Below, one piece after another: positions 57,401 to 64,000 of a stretch of DNA of 64,000 bases (its first letter is position 1; each line of letters begins with the position of its first letter). The stretch is from the NCBI GenBank assembly GCA_018907035.1, contig JACCIC010000004.1, positions 4,390,001 to 4,454,000 on the forward strand. Reading direction: 5' to 3'. The notes under the pieces were generated by a model, which was given only the letters and a program-made list of their open reading frames with translations, was not told the origin of the DNA and made no database searches. This DNA is from Sycobia sp. Sy_11 (Eukaryota > Arthropoda > Insecta > Hymenoptera > Epichrysomallidae). A program made the translations under genes and the position numbers.

Positions 57401-60264
57401 AAGATATATCATCTTCGCATATAGGTAAGAACTTAATCAAAGATTTAAATTATAAATTCCAAAATAGAGTATTCTTGTTCCAGGAGAGGAATCTAGTTCT
57501 GATGCAGAGACAGCTAATGGCACTGAAGTTGCTAAAGATGCAGGTGAATTGATTGAAGAGATAAAATCAAATGTGAGACATTATAATTATCAGTTAATTA
57601 ATGTTTTGGATATCAAGAGATAGTATGAATTTTACAGTTCCAGGAAGGTGCTACAGTATATCCAGCTTCTTCAATAACGAAACTGAATGTAACCCAACCA
57701 TTACCCGTACGAATAAAAAGTGATCGTTTAGGACTGAAGCTTTCGGATTCAGAACGCGATGATCAAGAAGAAGACTCGAAAATATTGCATACTCAAGTAA
57801 ATCACACATTGAAAGGTAAATAATATCGTGATTTATATATAAATAAGTTTAAAACCTGACATTATGATTAACTTCAAAGAAATATAGAACTTCTATTTTA
57901 GCAATTTATATGAATAAAGGAGGATATTCATGAACTAAGCCCATAATTCTGCTTTTTATATCTACATTGTTATTAAAAGTTTTTTTTTCAACAAATCTGT
58001 ATTTATTATACGAACTCGATTTTTGTACTATTATGTAGGAAATCGAATTTTATATATACTAATACGAAAATGAGCATGCACACGTACGTGAAAATGAGTT
58101 TCTAATTATTTTACATAATAAACTATCTACTTTATTTTATTAGAACTGTATTGAATATTCTGTTGCATTTCTATATCTCCATTTATATAAAATTATAAAG
58201 CTATCTTCACCTTAATATTTTTTATCCCAGTTTTACTATCCAATTTTTATTTTATTTTATTTTAATATACGTCAATACACATTCTTCCCTATATTGCTAC
58301 TTTGCAATATAGTTAAAGTAAAGTGTAAATTTTATCATATAGATGGTTGCAGTGAAGGTAAAAAAAACGATAAGGCAAACTTAGATAACTGTCATCTTCA
58401 AATGTCTATATCTGACAAAGAAAACAAGGACGTAGAATCAGGGGATGTTGTTATAACTGTAAGAAGCAATATGCGGCAAAGAAAGATTCTCAAGACACGA
58501 CGACTTACTGACACTCAAGTTGGCTATAAGTGGCAGCAATCTTCTCAACAAGTGGACGATACCTCTCCAGAACCAGTTGATTCATTGACCGTTTCAGCGT
58601 ATCCAGAAACACCGAGTGTTGAACGTATTATAATTAATGAGAGTACTCTTAACAAGATTGTAGTGCCAACAGCTTCAAATGAACAAATATCAAATATAGC
58701 AATATCAAACGATAATGAACAAGCTTGTAACAACGAAAGCCTTAGAGATGAAAAGGAATCCTACTGCAGAAGAAAATTGGACAAAGCAGATTCTAAAAAC
58801 GTTTTTGTTAAAACAAAGCGCATTATTTTTTCCCCATTCAGTCGCCGCAATGGAAAAGATAAATCTTCTTCGAATTCTCGAAAACACGAATTGGAGACTT
58901 CAGAACCTACAAAAGAGTCCAGCCAAACGATTATTTTATCTACATCTACCGATTCACACGTGTCATCTTCCATTGACACAGTTCAAACCACTTCAAGTAG
59001 TATCGACAAGAATGGGATGAACAGCGAATCTTCAGTTCTATTCGAAAAACGTCCACCATTGCCTCAGTCTCCAATTCTTCAGCGAAAAGAATATCGTAGA
59101 TCATCGCCGAAAGAAACTGCACCAAGCATTCGCATGATGATTCAACGCTATAATCAAAAATTACAAGAGGATGCCAGCAGTCCAGCCAGTAGTGGTAGTG
59201 GTTCCCCACTCTGGCGATCTCCGATTAGTGAACGTCGTGTGCGCACACAAATGGAACGATATCAAGAAGAGGTTCGTCGAGCGATCGCTGGATCGTCGTC
59301 AAAAAACTATCCCGAGAAGAACAAATTAGAAAAGAGCGCGAGTACCGGAATCATTCCACTGAGGCCCGCTAGAAATATTATTAAGAGTACCAGTGTTGAT
59401 TTTGTTAGAAATCCTGAGTTCGTCAGAAGGGATTTGACTGATCCAAAAATTATAATTTCTGAAAAAGTTAAGCCTATTGAATTTGAAAACAAAAGGAAAA
59501 ATAGTCTTCAGAATAAGACCCCGGAGATTTTTAGTAATATCAAGCAATGCTTAGTACAGGAATCCAAGACGATTTCAATGAAAAATGAAAACTTGGATGA
59601 TAGAAATGGAAAAAACTCAATGAAGAGTGACAATTTTGAAAAAAAAGTTACCTCACAAAAGTTTGGAATGCAGGTTTCCGATACAATTACGCCTGAATTA
59701 ATCAGTAAATTGAATGCTCTATCAAATTCATCATCTCAAAAAAACGATCGTTATAATTCAAACATGAAGAACTTTGAGTCTCAGGTAACGACGAGCGAAA
59801 CCTCAACACCACTTCGAGTACGCGCTCAACGTATCAAAAAGGCGAAGGATGATTTTTTTTCTCGAGGTCCCAGTTGCTATTCACACGAACCCTCGATCGA
59901 GACTTACTTGAATAATGAAAGTTCAGACAATAGTACTAACTTGGGTAATAAATCCGTTAGTGTGGGCATGATTAATGTCGACACACGTACGTTCGAGCGT
60001 TTGGCAACAAAGGAAAAGAGTGAGAAAAGCTGCGGTGAAGTTGCAGGTACACTCAGCAAAATTGCTAGCAGATTTCGACGAGCAAAAATTAAACGAAATA
60101 AAGATAAAGAAGGTAAAATGAGTACAGTGTCCACCTTGTGTAGACAGAGTTTACTTGTAGATATTCAAGCTCAAGAAATGTCGAAAAGTTGTCCAACTTC
60201 GCCCTCGCCTCAAAGAGACATCGATGAACGCTCGAGAATTAAGCAATATCGGGATAGTAGTTGA
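35310..60264 (+). CDS. Large multi-exon gene, about 1,985-residue disordered protein with EW-motif repeats
   Basis: Fourteen coding exons join with every intron phase matching: 35310-36519, 39227-39360, 40096-40269, 43302-43968, 52586-53062, 54447-54711, 55213-55421, 55509-55643, 55863-56137, 57138-57289, 57354-57424, 57484-57572, 57638-57815 and 58343-60264. The sum is 5,958 bases. I recognise no catalytic domain, signal peptide or membrane segment. Visible features are a Leu/Arg-rich coiled-coil-like segment (about 149-190) and SKWTKVKAAF (about 308-317) repeated as SKWNKVKRAF (about 700-709). Four F-x-K/R-K-L/M-x-E-W motifs lie near 767, 815, 893 and 1002, and a second helical charged segment at about 945-976. 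Long Ser/Pro/Thr and acidic tracts and a basic C-terminal part fill the rest. Composition suggests a cytoskeletal or cortical scaffold, which is inference only. A short terminal isoform via 50990-51039 is possible. Confidence 0.85.
36520..39226 (+). other. Intron between coding exons 1 and 2
   Basis: AT-rich intron. I see no gene or known repeat inside. Confidence 0.7.
39227..39360 (+). CDS. Large gene, coding exon 2
   Basis: Acceptor TTTTTTTGTAG, donor GTAAGC. Encodes residues 404-448 (IHKKVDATRSAAREMEDYA...), ending NIQYATQHFR in phase 0. Restores the frame left by exon 1. Confidence 0.85.
40096..40269 (+). CDS. Large gene, coding exon 3
   Basis: Acceptor TTTTAAG, donor GTAAGG, phase 0 at both ends (58 codons, residues 449-506). 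Reads DGFSRRLEKGHRTPWGMMKD and a Ser-rich acidic end. A second frame is also open across the exon, but only this one continues the flanking exons. Confidence 0.83.
41883..43182 (-). mobile_element. Full-length mariner transposon, 1,300 bp
   Basis: Bounded by TA target duplications at 41881-41882 and 43183-43184. Terminal inverted repeats of about 30 bp share GTGAATAAGTCTTTCCCGTT and run into T-rich DNA. They start TCAGG at the left and TTAGG (reverse complement) at the right. The size equals that of canonical mariners. The transposase is on the minus strand, antisense to the host gene. Confidence 0.93.
41960..43010 (-). pseudogene. Mariner transposase, frameshifted
   Basis: Two overlapping minus-strand frames (43010-42252 and 42262-41960) together cover a transposase of the usual length, about 345 residues. 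In order they show an N-terminal helix-turn-helix region (MSKFEPSRRHLREV..., then a second HTH with LGVDRTTISKRLKAMG), the WVPYEL linker, the first catalytic Asp in IVTGDEKW, the second in QHDNARPH, and the third 34 residues later in SPDVAPSD. So the DD34D triad is intact but one frameshift, in the stretch around 42280-42320, separates the second and third Asp from the first. It resembles the mauritiana-type (Mos1-like) proteins. Confidence 0.9.
43302..43968 (+). CDS. Large gene, coding exon 4 (poly-Q)
   Basis: The acceptor GTTACACAG at 43301 was chosen because it alone keeps exon 3 in frame with the SKWNKVKRAF segment. The nearer AG at 43357 would force a different, unlikely frame. Encodes residues 507-729: KFLEAHFPGKFLYINIK, a Pro-rich part, a CAG-encoded run of 12 Gln near residue 619, an acidic part and SKWNKVKRAFLTSAS. 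Ends phase 1 at GTGAGA. Confidence 0.83.
44555..44619. repeat. (TA)n-rich microsatellite
   Basis: Two TA runs with an interruption. Confidence 0.94.
46169..46226. repeat. (TA)n microsatellite
   Basis: An uninterrupted run of nearly 60 bases. Confidence 0.97.
47083..47448 (-). mobile_element. Short retroposon family, copy C, complete with poly(A) and 14-bp TSD
   Basis: The 14-mer TTTATGAACATCAT is present at 47083-47096 and at 47435-47448. Between them, on the minus strand, a 338-bp element ends in AAAGCCAAATAAAA and a pure A-tract of about 22 (T-run 47097-47118). It contains a hammerhead-like core (47363-47335), two GGACAGTC[A/T]GACTG palindromes, and a 13-bp direct repeat near both ends (AACCTTATATGAG at 47133-47145 and 47408-47420 on the plus strand). 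It has no ORF, so it must be mobilised in trans. This is the most intact of three copies in the window. Confidence 0.82.
47335..47363 (-). ncRNA. Hammerhead-ribozyme-like core in the retroposon
   Basis: The minus strand reads CTGATGAG, then 14 bases containing GAGC...GCT that can form a stem, then CGAAAC. The CUGAUGA and GAAA boxes of the hammerhead core are therefore present with correct polarity and a plausible stem II. Stems I and III and the cleavage triplet are not clear by eye (GUC occurs 13 bases downstream of the GAAA box). Penelope-like elements and their non-autonomous relatives are known to carry such motifs. Confidence 0.4.
48133..49463 (-). CDS. Candidate nested gene: Cys-containing protein, two 3' exons (5' end missing)
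   Basis: Minus-strand exons 49463-49173 (97 codons; acceptor CCTTGCCCAG, weak donor GTTTAA) and 48492-48133 (119 codons plus TGA; acceptor GATGCTTCGCAG) join in phase 0. The first reads CPPAPLNAAEVYRSAFADVR and STEKARMECMVAELGKRV. The second reads TWTCGNAAGLQYIQDQLKRL, CKGCGTPYDLIDC and DDCICDISRH. About ten Cys suggest a secreted disulfide-bonded or zinc-binding protein, mostly helical. Both exons are GC-rich inside AT-rich intron DNA. No first exon with Met or signal peptide was found upstream. I do not recognise a family. It sits antisense within the large gene's intron 4. Confidence 0.5.
50537..50848 (-). CDS. Hypothetical small ORF with mitochondrial-type N-terminus
   Basis: A 103-codon ATG-to-stop frame starts MLLSKFFTSFTVRLPKQNF, basic and hydroxylated without acidic residues, as in mitochondrial targeting peptides. 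The remainder is Lys/Ser-rich with five Cys, including CKTDSCKSG and CSKGQSKGNC. An acceptor-like ATCACAG lies just upstream in the same open frame, so the start could be elsewhere. No homologue is recognised. A chance ORF is possible. Confidence 0.3.
   Translation of the reverse strand: MLLSKFFTSFTVRLPKQNFSKLLSVSYGSRCKTDSCKSGKFPQSFETINKFAVKRSETNNESLQKCSKGQSKGNCKLDSSKVSQVNCVSFLSQENEVRFATSS
50990..51039 (+). CDS. Candidate alternative terminal exon of the large gene
   Basis: A strong acceptor (TTTTGTCTTCTGCAG, ending 50989) is followed by a frame that accepts the phase-1 end of exon 4. It reads DDDYSSACCHNSLKLN, then TAA at 51037-51039. A donor-like CAG|GTTATA follows five bases after the stop. 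Use would yield a protein of about 745 residues lacking all EW motifs. Evidence is limited to splice-site quality and phase. Confidence 0.35.
51429..51470. repeat. (TA)n microsatellite
   Basis: An uninterrupted TA run. Confidence 0.96.
52586..53062 (+). CDS. Large gene, coding exon 5 (EW motifs 1 and 2)
   Basis: Acceptor TATTGTCAG, donor GTGAGT. Residues 729-888. Contains two copies of the EW motif (LSIEFYRKLAEWEKLKS and LTPEFKKKLQEWKRMKK) separated by Gly and Asn runs encoded by GGC and AAC repeats. GC-rich. Confidence 0.87.
53063..54446 (+). other. Intron between coding exons 5 and 6
   Basis: AT-rich after a short GC-rich start. No gene seen. Confidence 0.7.
54447..54711 (+). CDS. Large gene, coding exon 6 (EW motif 3)
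   Basis: Acceptor TTTTTGCAG, donor GTTAGT. Residues 888-976. Opens with LSEDFLKKMEEWKKIKS and ends with a helical charged stretch (LEKVIAMIEREQQRVERHRE). Confidence 0.87.
54712..55212 (+). other. Intron between coding exons 6 and 7
   Basis: AT-rich. Nothing recognised. Confidence 0.7.
55213..55421 (+). CDS. Large gene, coding exon 7 (EW motif 4)
   Basis: The acceptor AAAATTAG ending at 55212 is the one that keeps frame. Donor GTAAGT. Residues 976-1046. Contains ISQEFTRKLYEWEKSQG and STLRLLNPAYKTSTS. Confidence 0.86.
55509..55643 (+). CDS. Large gene, coding exon 8
   Basis: Acceptor TATTATAG, donor GTAACT. Residues 1046-1091, Ser/Leu-rich with RSKSAISLLETNLRDG. Phase 1 to phase 1. Confidence 0.84.
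55863..56137 (+). CDS. Large gene, coding exon 9
   Basis: Acceptor AAAACTAG, donor GTATGC. Residues 1091-1182, acidic (EELPLDDSEPEAVIVDIEDV). Ends in phase 0. Confidence 0.84.
56138..57137 (+). other. Intron between coding exons 9 and 10
   Basis: AT-rich intron containing the exon 14-derived duplicate at 56629-56739. Confidence 0.7.
56629..56739 (+). pseudogene. Partial intronic duplicate of the last coding exon
   Basis: About 111 bases align without gaps to 58442-58552 in exon 14, with roughly ten mismatches. The shared peptide is RSNM-Q, ILKTRRL and GYKWQQSSQ, and the frame stays open until a TAG about 15 bases past the homology. The differences I see inside the duplicated codons all change amino acids, which suggests loss of constraint. 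No acceptor in the right phase precedes it, so I call it a decayed fragment rather than an exon. Confidence 0.75.
57138..57289 (+). CDS. Large gene, coding exon 10
   Basis: Acceptor TTATTTTAG, weak donor GTATTT. Residues 1183-1233, with RARKLSHFSQFYDANLESE. From here codons are markedly AT-rich. Confidence 0.8.
57354..57424 (+). CDS. Large gene, coding exon 11
   Basis: Acceptor TTATTTTAG, donor GTAAGA. A short acidic exon (CETIIEEDISSSH), residues 1233-1257. Confidence 0.8.
57484..57572 (+). CDS. Large gene, coding exon 12
   Basis: Acceptor TTGTTCCAG, donor GTGAGA. Residues 1257-1286 (EESSSDAETANGTEV...), acidic. Confidence 0.8.
57638..57815 (+). CDS. Large gene, coding exon 13
   Basis: Acceptor TTTTACAG, donor GTAAAT. 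Residues 1287-1346, including LPVRIKSDRLGLKLSDSE. Confidence 0.82.
57816..58342 (+). other. Intron between coding exons 13 and 14
   Basis: AT-rich. Nothing recognised. Confidence 0.7.
58343..60264 (+). CDS. Large gene, terminal coding exon 14
   Basis: Acceptor TATCATATAG, stop TGA at 60262-60264. Residues 1346-1985: ITVRSNMRQRKILKTRRL, a basic FSPFSRRNGK segment, SIRMMIQRYNQKLQED, SPLWRSPISERRVRTQMERY and a basic C-terminus (KIASRFRRAKIKRNKDKEG). Rich in Ser, Lys and Asn with many SP sites, so probably disordered and phosphorylated. AT-rich codons contrast with exons 1, 4 and 5. Confidence 0.88.
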
Positions 60265-63050
60265 TTACATTGTATTTTGATTGTTGAAATGAAAAGTTTC
60301 TAAACCAATACTGATAATTGAAGAGAATCATAAATATTGTCAATAAATGACTCTTGGACTAGTGTAATCGATCAAAGTTAGAATTTCAAATAATATCGAA
60401 TTTATTACAAGATTACAGAAATTTCTATAAATAACCTTGTAAATGTTGAATAAATGACTGAATGAAGATCGAAATGTAATATTTAATTTAGAAATACATA
60501 ATTAGTTTGATAAGGACAGAAATGTTTTCAATTAAAATAAAATATCAGAAAAACTTAAGAATTGAAATCTTCAAATATTCAAATATTTGTTGTGCTATAA
60601 ACTTCATCATAATATCATATATTTGATTTTATTAACTTTATCATTCGTGCAGAAGAATCTCTTTGTTCAATATTTTTAAATAATCTATTCTTTCACGAGG
60701 AGTAATTAGTGCCCGATTGCATTAAGCACGTTATTCTCGCCGTCAAATCATAAGGCTACTCAAATCTTACATATTGTATATTTTATAGCTCTTGTGATAT
60801 GAATCCACTAATTTATTTATAATATCTGAATAGATTATATAATTTTTTTAAAAAACTTTTCTAATTGTATATAACAATTGCTCTCATAACAAATGATTCG
60901 TGATAGTAAGCGAGATAAAAGACACTCATTTTATTATTCATTACAATGAGACAAATTTTTCGCATTCTTGTACTTGATTTATCAAATAACATGAAATCTT
61001 GAACAAAACGCGGAATTTTTAATAGTATTGTCATGTTACAATTAATGGATTGTATAATTCTTCCGGATCAAGGTTATGCAAAAGATCATTGAACTTCGGA
61101 GTTTTTTAAATGTTATATTATTTATATTAATTGTTCAAAGTAAAATTATTATATATTTTAGAATCATATTATAAGTGAATAATAATTTCCAACAGAATGC
61201 TCTTGTATAATTATTGTAAAACTTGTTAAAAAATATGTATTATAACAGTGTAATTAACTATCTGTGTTCCATGATATAACTCCTTCTTAAAGGTAAAAAA
61301 AATTATTTCATCGATTCTAATAAATAATTAATTAAGAATTATTTCGATAAATAATTATTTAAATTTGTCGGGAAATGTAGCAAAAATTTTCAGATAATTT
61401 TTCATTAATTCAATCTTTCAAAATTGCGTACTATATTTTCTAAAGAATGCAACAAAAATATTTACATACGAAATATATTTTCATAAATAATATTTTATAT
61501 AAATTAATTAGAAGAATGTAAATCAGCATTGAACCAAAATAGTTTGCGGCGATTTAAAGTCGATTGAAATTAACTTCATTATTACTACACTGATTCATTA
61601 TTACACCATGAAATAATGAACTTCTTAGACCACTCAAAAGCGTGTGCCAAGTGCGAGTTTAGATCACAAAGCACTATAAAATTATTTATTTATTTATTTT
61701 CAATATTTACTTTCTTATTGAAGTCATCTGAATTTTAATAGCATGCTTGAATTATAATAGAAATCCGTAAACTATTATAGCACTGTCAAGGAAAAATACG
61801 CTTGAAGATTTATACAAGAACTTGATTTTTCTGCAATATGTTCAATAAAAATTTTCAACTTTGTTTCTCTAAATGTTTACAATCAAATATATTTTATTAT
61901 CAGTTTTTTTTCTTGTAATTATTAAAAAATTATCAGCACAATATTACCATAGACAGAGAAGCTTCGATATCTATTTCATGAGAAACTGATTTAGTATTTC
62001 TAAATATTTTTAGCTGATGTTATACCGATAAAGAAAGTTAAAAATAAATTGACTTTTGAACCAGTGATTTATACATGGATTCAAATTCTAAATTAAACGT
62101 TGCATTTGAGGTTGATTAAGAAACTATTTATCATTTCGGATTCATAAATAATTTAATATTGTGCATATTCATTCATTGTTGAATTATAAACTATATACGT
62201 TTTACAAAGAACATTCGTTGTAATTATCATGCATTCAAACTGTATTAATTCTACGTCATGTTTTCAAATTCATTATAAGAATGTCTTTCAATTTATAATT
62301 AAAAATAAAGATAAGATATTGTTTTTCAAACGTCATGAATGAAAAACTAACTTTAAAATGGCCATACCATGATCATTAAAATAGAGATTGCAATTTTAAC
62401 TTAATGATAATTAATATTTTTGTACATTTTGTTTATAAAAACGAAAACTTTTTCATTTCTTTGGCAAGAGAAAAAATTTATTTTTCCATGTATATAATAT
62501 TGCAGTCTGTATGTTATACGAAATAAATAGAACACTCAAACTGATATTTTCGAATGACATATGTAAACTTATAGACGTACATTTTTCAGAGATTGGATCA
62601 TTGTGCAATAGTTAGAATTTTGTTCAGAATAATATTATTATAAGTTACCATTAGTGTATTAAGAGCGATATCAGCTTTGAAGATGGATCAATTTTTATGC
62701 AAAGTAAAATATTGTTATAGTTTCATGTATTATGTTAAAGCACCAGTATGAAAAATAGGAGCATCATTATATATATATCTAGTTAGACTATATAGCAGAG
62801 TATTTTTAATATAATAAACTATGTAATATAACTAATATAGGCCTTAAATGTAAAAAGAATAATAAATTAAAATCCTTATAAAACATAAGTATACACGTGG
62901 CCTTTTTTAAATATATAATTATATTTTTTATTTGTAATAAATATATGAAAAAATTAAATTATGTTATTTTTTAAATATTCACTATCATACTGACATTACA
63001 TATATCAAGTTTAATAATTTTTTAAATGTTATTCGCTTGATACTCTACTT
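60265..63050 (+). other. 3' UTR and downstream AT-rich flank of the large gene
   Basis: No coding potential. AATAAA signals at 60342-60347 and 60449-60454 are the nearest to the stop codon. Many further AATAAA-like words downstream mean the UTR could be much longer. Confidence 0.5.
60342..60347 (+). terminator. First candidate poly(A) signal of the large gene
   Basis: AATAAA 78 bases after the stop codon. A second lies at 60449. Confidence 0.4.
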
Positions 63051-63054
63051 TATC

Positions 63055-63111
<57 letters not shown>
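63055..63111. repeat. (TA)n microsatellite
   Basis: An uninterrupted TA run. Confidence 0.97.
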
Positions 63112-63115
<4 letters not shown>

Positions 63116-63242
63116 TTTGCATGGCATTCAATAGTCAATGCATATCTGATAAATGATCAATAAAACCACGAAAGAATAGAAAGAATGAAATATTTTTAAT
63201 CTGGTGAGTGTAAGTGAAAATCGTGCAAAATTCTGAAGGACA

Positions 63243-63452
63243 GTGATGGATTACCATCCTCTACACTTCTACAAAGTATTCACTTTGTGCATGTACGCTA
63301 ACTCTGCGCGAGCGCTACCCGTGGCAGCTTCACCAACTGATGGCTACATAAATTATATTGTCAGTACAGAGATTTTATTGCAAAAACTTTTAGAAATTAT
63401 ATATGCATTTGCGAAAGTTCTATATACAATTAATTGTATTAATAATTATTAA
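63243..63452 (+). CDS. Weak small ORF, unrecognised
   Basis: A 69-codon ATG frame whose first half (MDYHPLHFYKVFTLCMYANS, then ARALPVAASPTDGY) has balanced composition and could be a short exon. The second half is AT-driven Ile/Leu/Asn. No splice structure or family supports it. Confidence 0.15.
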   Translation: MMDYHPLHFYKVFTLCMYANSARALPVAASPTDGYINYIVSTEILLQKLLEIIYAFAKVLYTINCINNY

Positions 63453-63459
63453 TAAATTA

Positions 63460-64000
63460 ATAAATTAATTTAGAGTTATTTGATTGCCATTATAATTATA
63501 TTACTTTATAATAAAATTGCATTTGTAAAATTCACATTGTCGCTCATTAATAATATTAGTTTAAATAATAATAGTCTAAATACATTATAATAAAACATTA
63601 TAATTTTATTAGGTTATAATACAATTATATTTATAACAATCAGATTTGGTTGTTTATTGGCTATATTAATTGTAATTTTCAAATTTTTGATTTTTAATAA
63701 ATGATTGTTTGTACTACCTCATCCGAATGTACGAACTTTCTGGCATATTTTCGAGTCAAAAAGTGAGGCTTTTGTGGTTGATTTCATCGATCGATTAAAT
63801 GAGAATCAGATAACCCGAAAAATAGTATATATTGTGAAACATCTGTACGCATAATCTCAACTGATTTGTTAAATCTATATTGTTATTTTTTTTTCTTATT
63901 TATGTATTTTATTTTCTTCTATAACTCACATATCTTCTATACATGAATTACCTGCGAACGTGCCAAATTTCTTTTCTCTATCCAGTATAAAGTAGGTGTT
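63460..64000. other. AT-rich window end, nothing recognised
   Basis: No open frame or repeat of note to the end of the window. Confidence 0.5.

Noticed and set aside
1..64000. CRISPR arrays, rRNA genes, prokaryotic operons
   Set aside because: None present. The only regular repeats are microsatellites and eukaryotic transposable elements.

Overview
This is an AT-rich animal nuclear window, almost certainly from an insect. It contains spliced genes with GT-AG introns, many (TA)n tracts, a mariner element and decayed retroelements. The strong GC and CpG contrast between islands and the AT-rich bulk suggests Hymenoptera such as a parasitoid wasp, but that is inference. No prokaryotic features are present. 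All gene models below were built by hand from splice signals and reading-frame continuity.

Region 1 (1-8.8 kb): a decayed LINE reverse-transcriptase segment lies at 0.4-1.7 kb. It is followed by a head-to-head pair of conserved housekeeping genes: PTRHD1 (minus, two exons, 4102-5545) and a cytosolic typical 2-Cys peroxiredoxin orthologous to Drosophila Jafrac1 (plus, three coding exons, 7310-8716). About 0.6 kb separates the PTRHD1 start codon from the likely peroxiredoxin start site, so they may share a promoter.

Region 2 (8.8-33 kb): a gene-poor stretch with wrecks of retroelements (an LTR-type pol remnant at 9.4-10.35 kb; an ORF1 with a broken zinc knuckle at 15.4-16.3 kb), microsatellites, isolated GC-rich patches, and two small repeat families. 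One family is palindromic, with two copies in opposite orientation at 21.8 and 24.4 kb. The other is a roughly 0.3-kb retroposon with copies at 21.6, 27.4 and 47.1-47.4 kb. The last two are bounded by perfect 10-bp and 14-bp target-site duplications, and the 47-kb copy carries a hammerhead-ribozyme-like core.

Region 3 (33-60.3 kb): a CpG-rich island (33.05-34.2 kb) leads into one very large plus-strand gene. I could join 14 coding exons with every intron phase matching, giving about 1,985 residues. The product is a largely disordered, Ser/Pro/charged protein that I cannot tie to a named family. It has two internal repeat types: a duplicated SKWxKVKxAF motif, and four copies of an F-x-K/R-K-L/M-x-E-W motif spread over exons 5-7. 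Its introns hold a 1,300-bp mariner (frameshifted), a candidate nested minus-strand Cys-containing gene, a possible mitochondrial-type small ORF, a phase-compatible alternative terminal exon, and a roughly 111-bp decayed copy of part of the last exon.

Region 4 (60.3-64 kb): the 3' UTR and AT-rich flank, with one weak small ORF.
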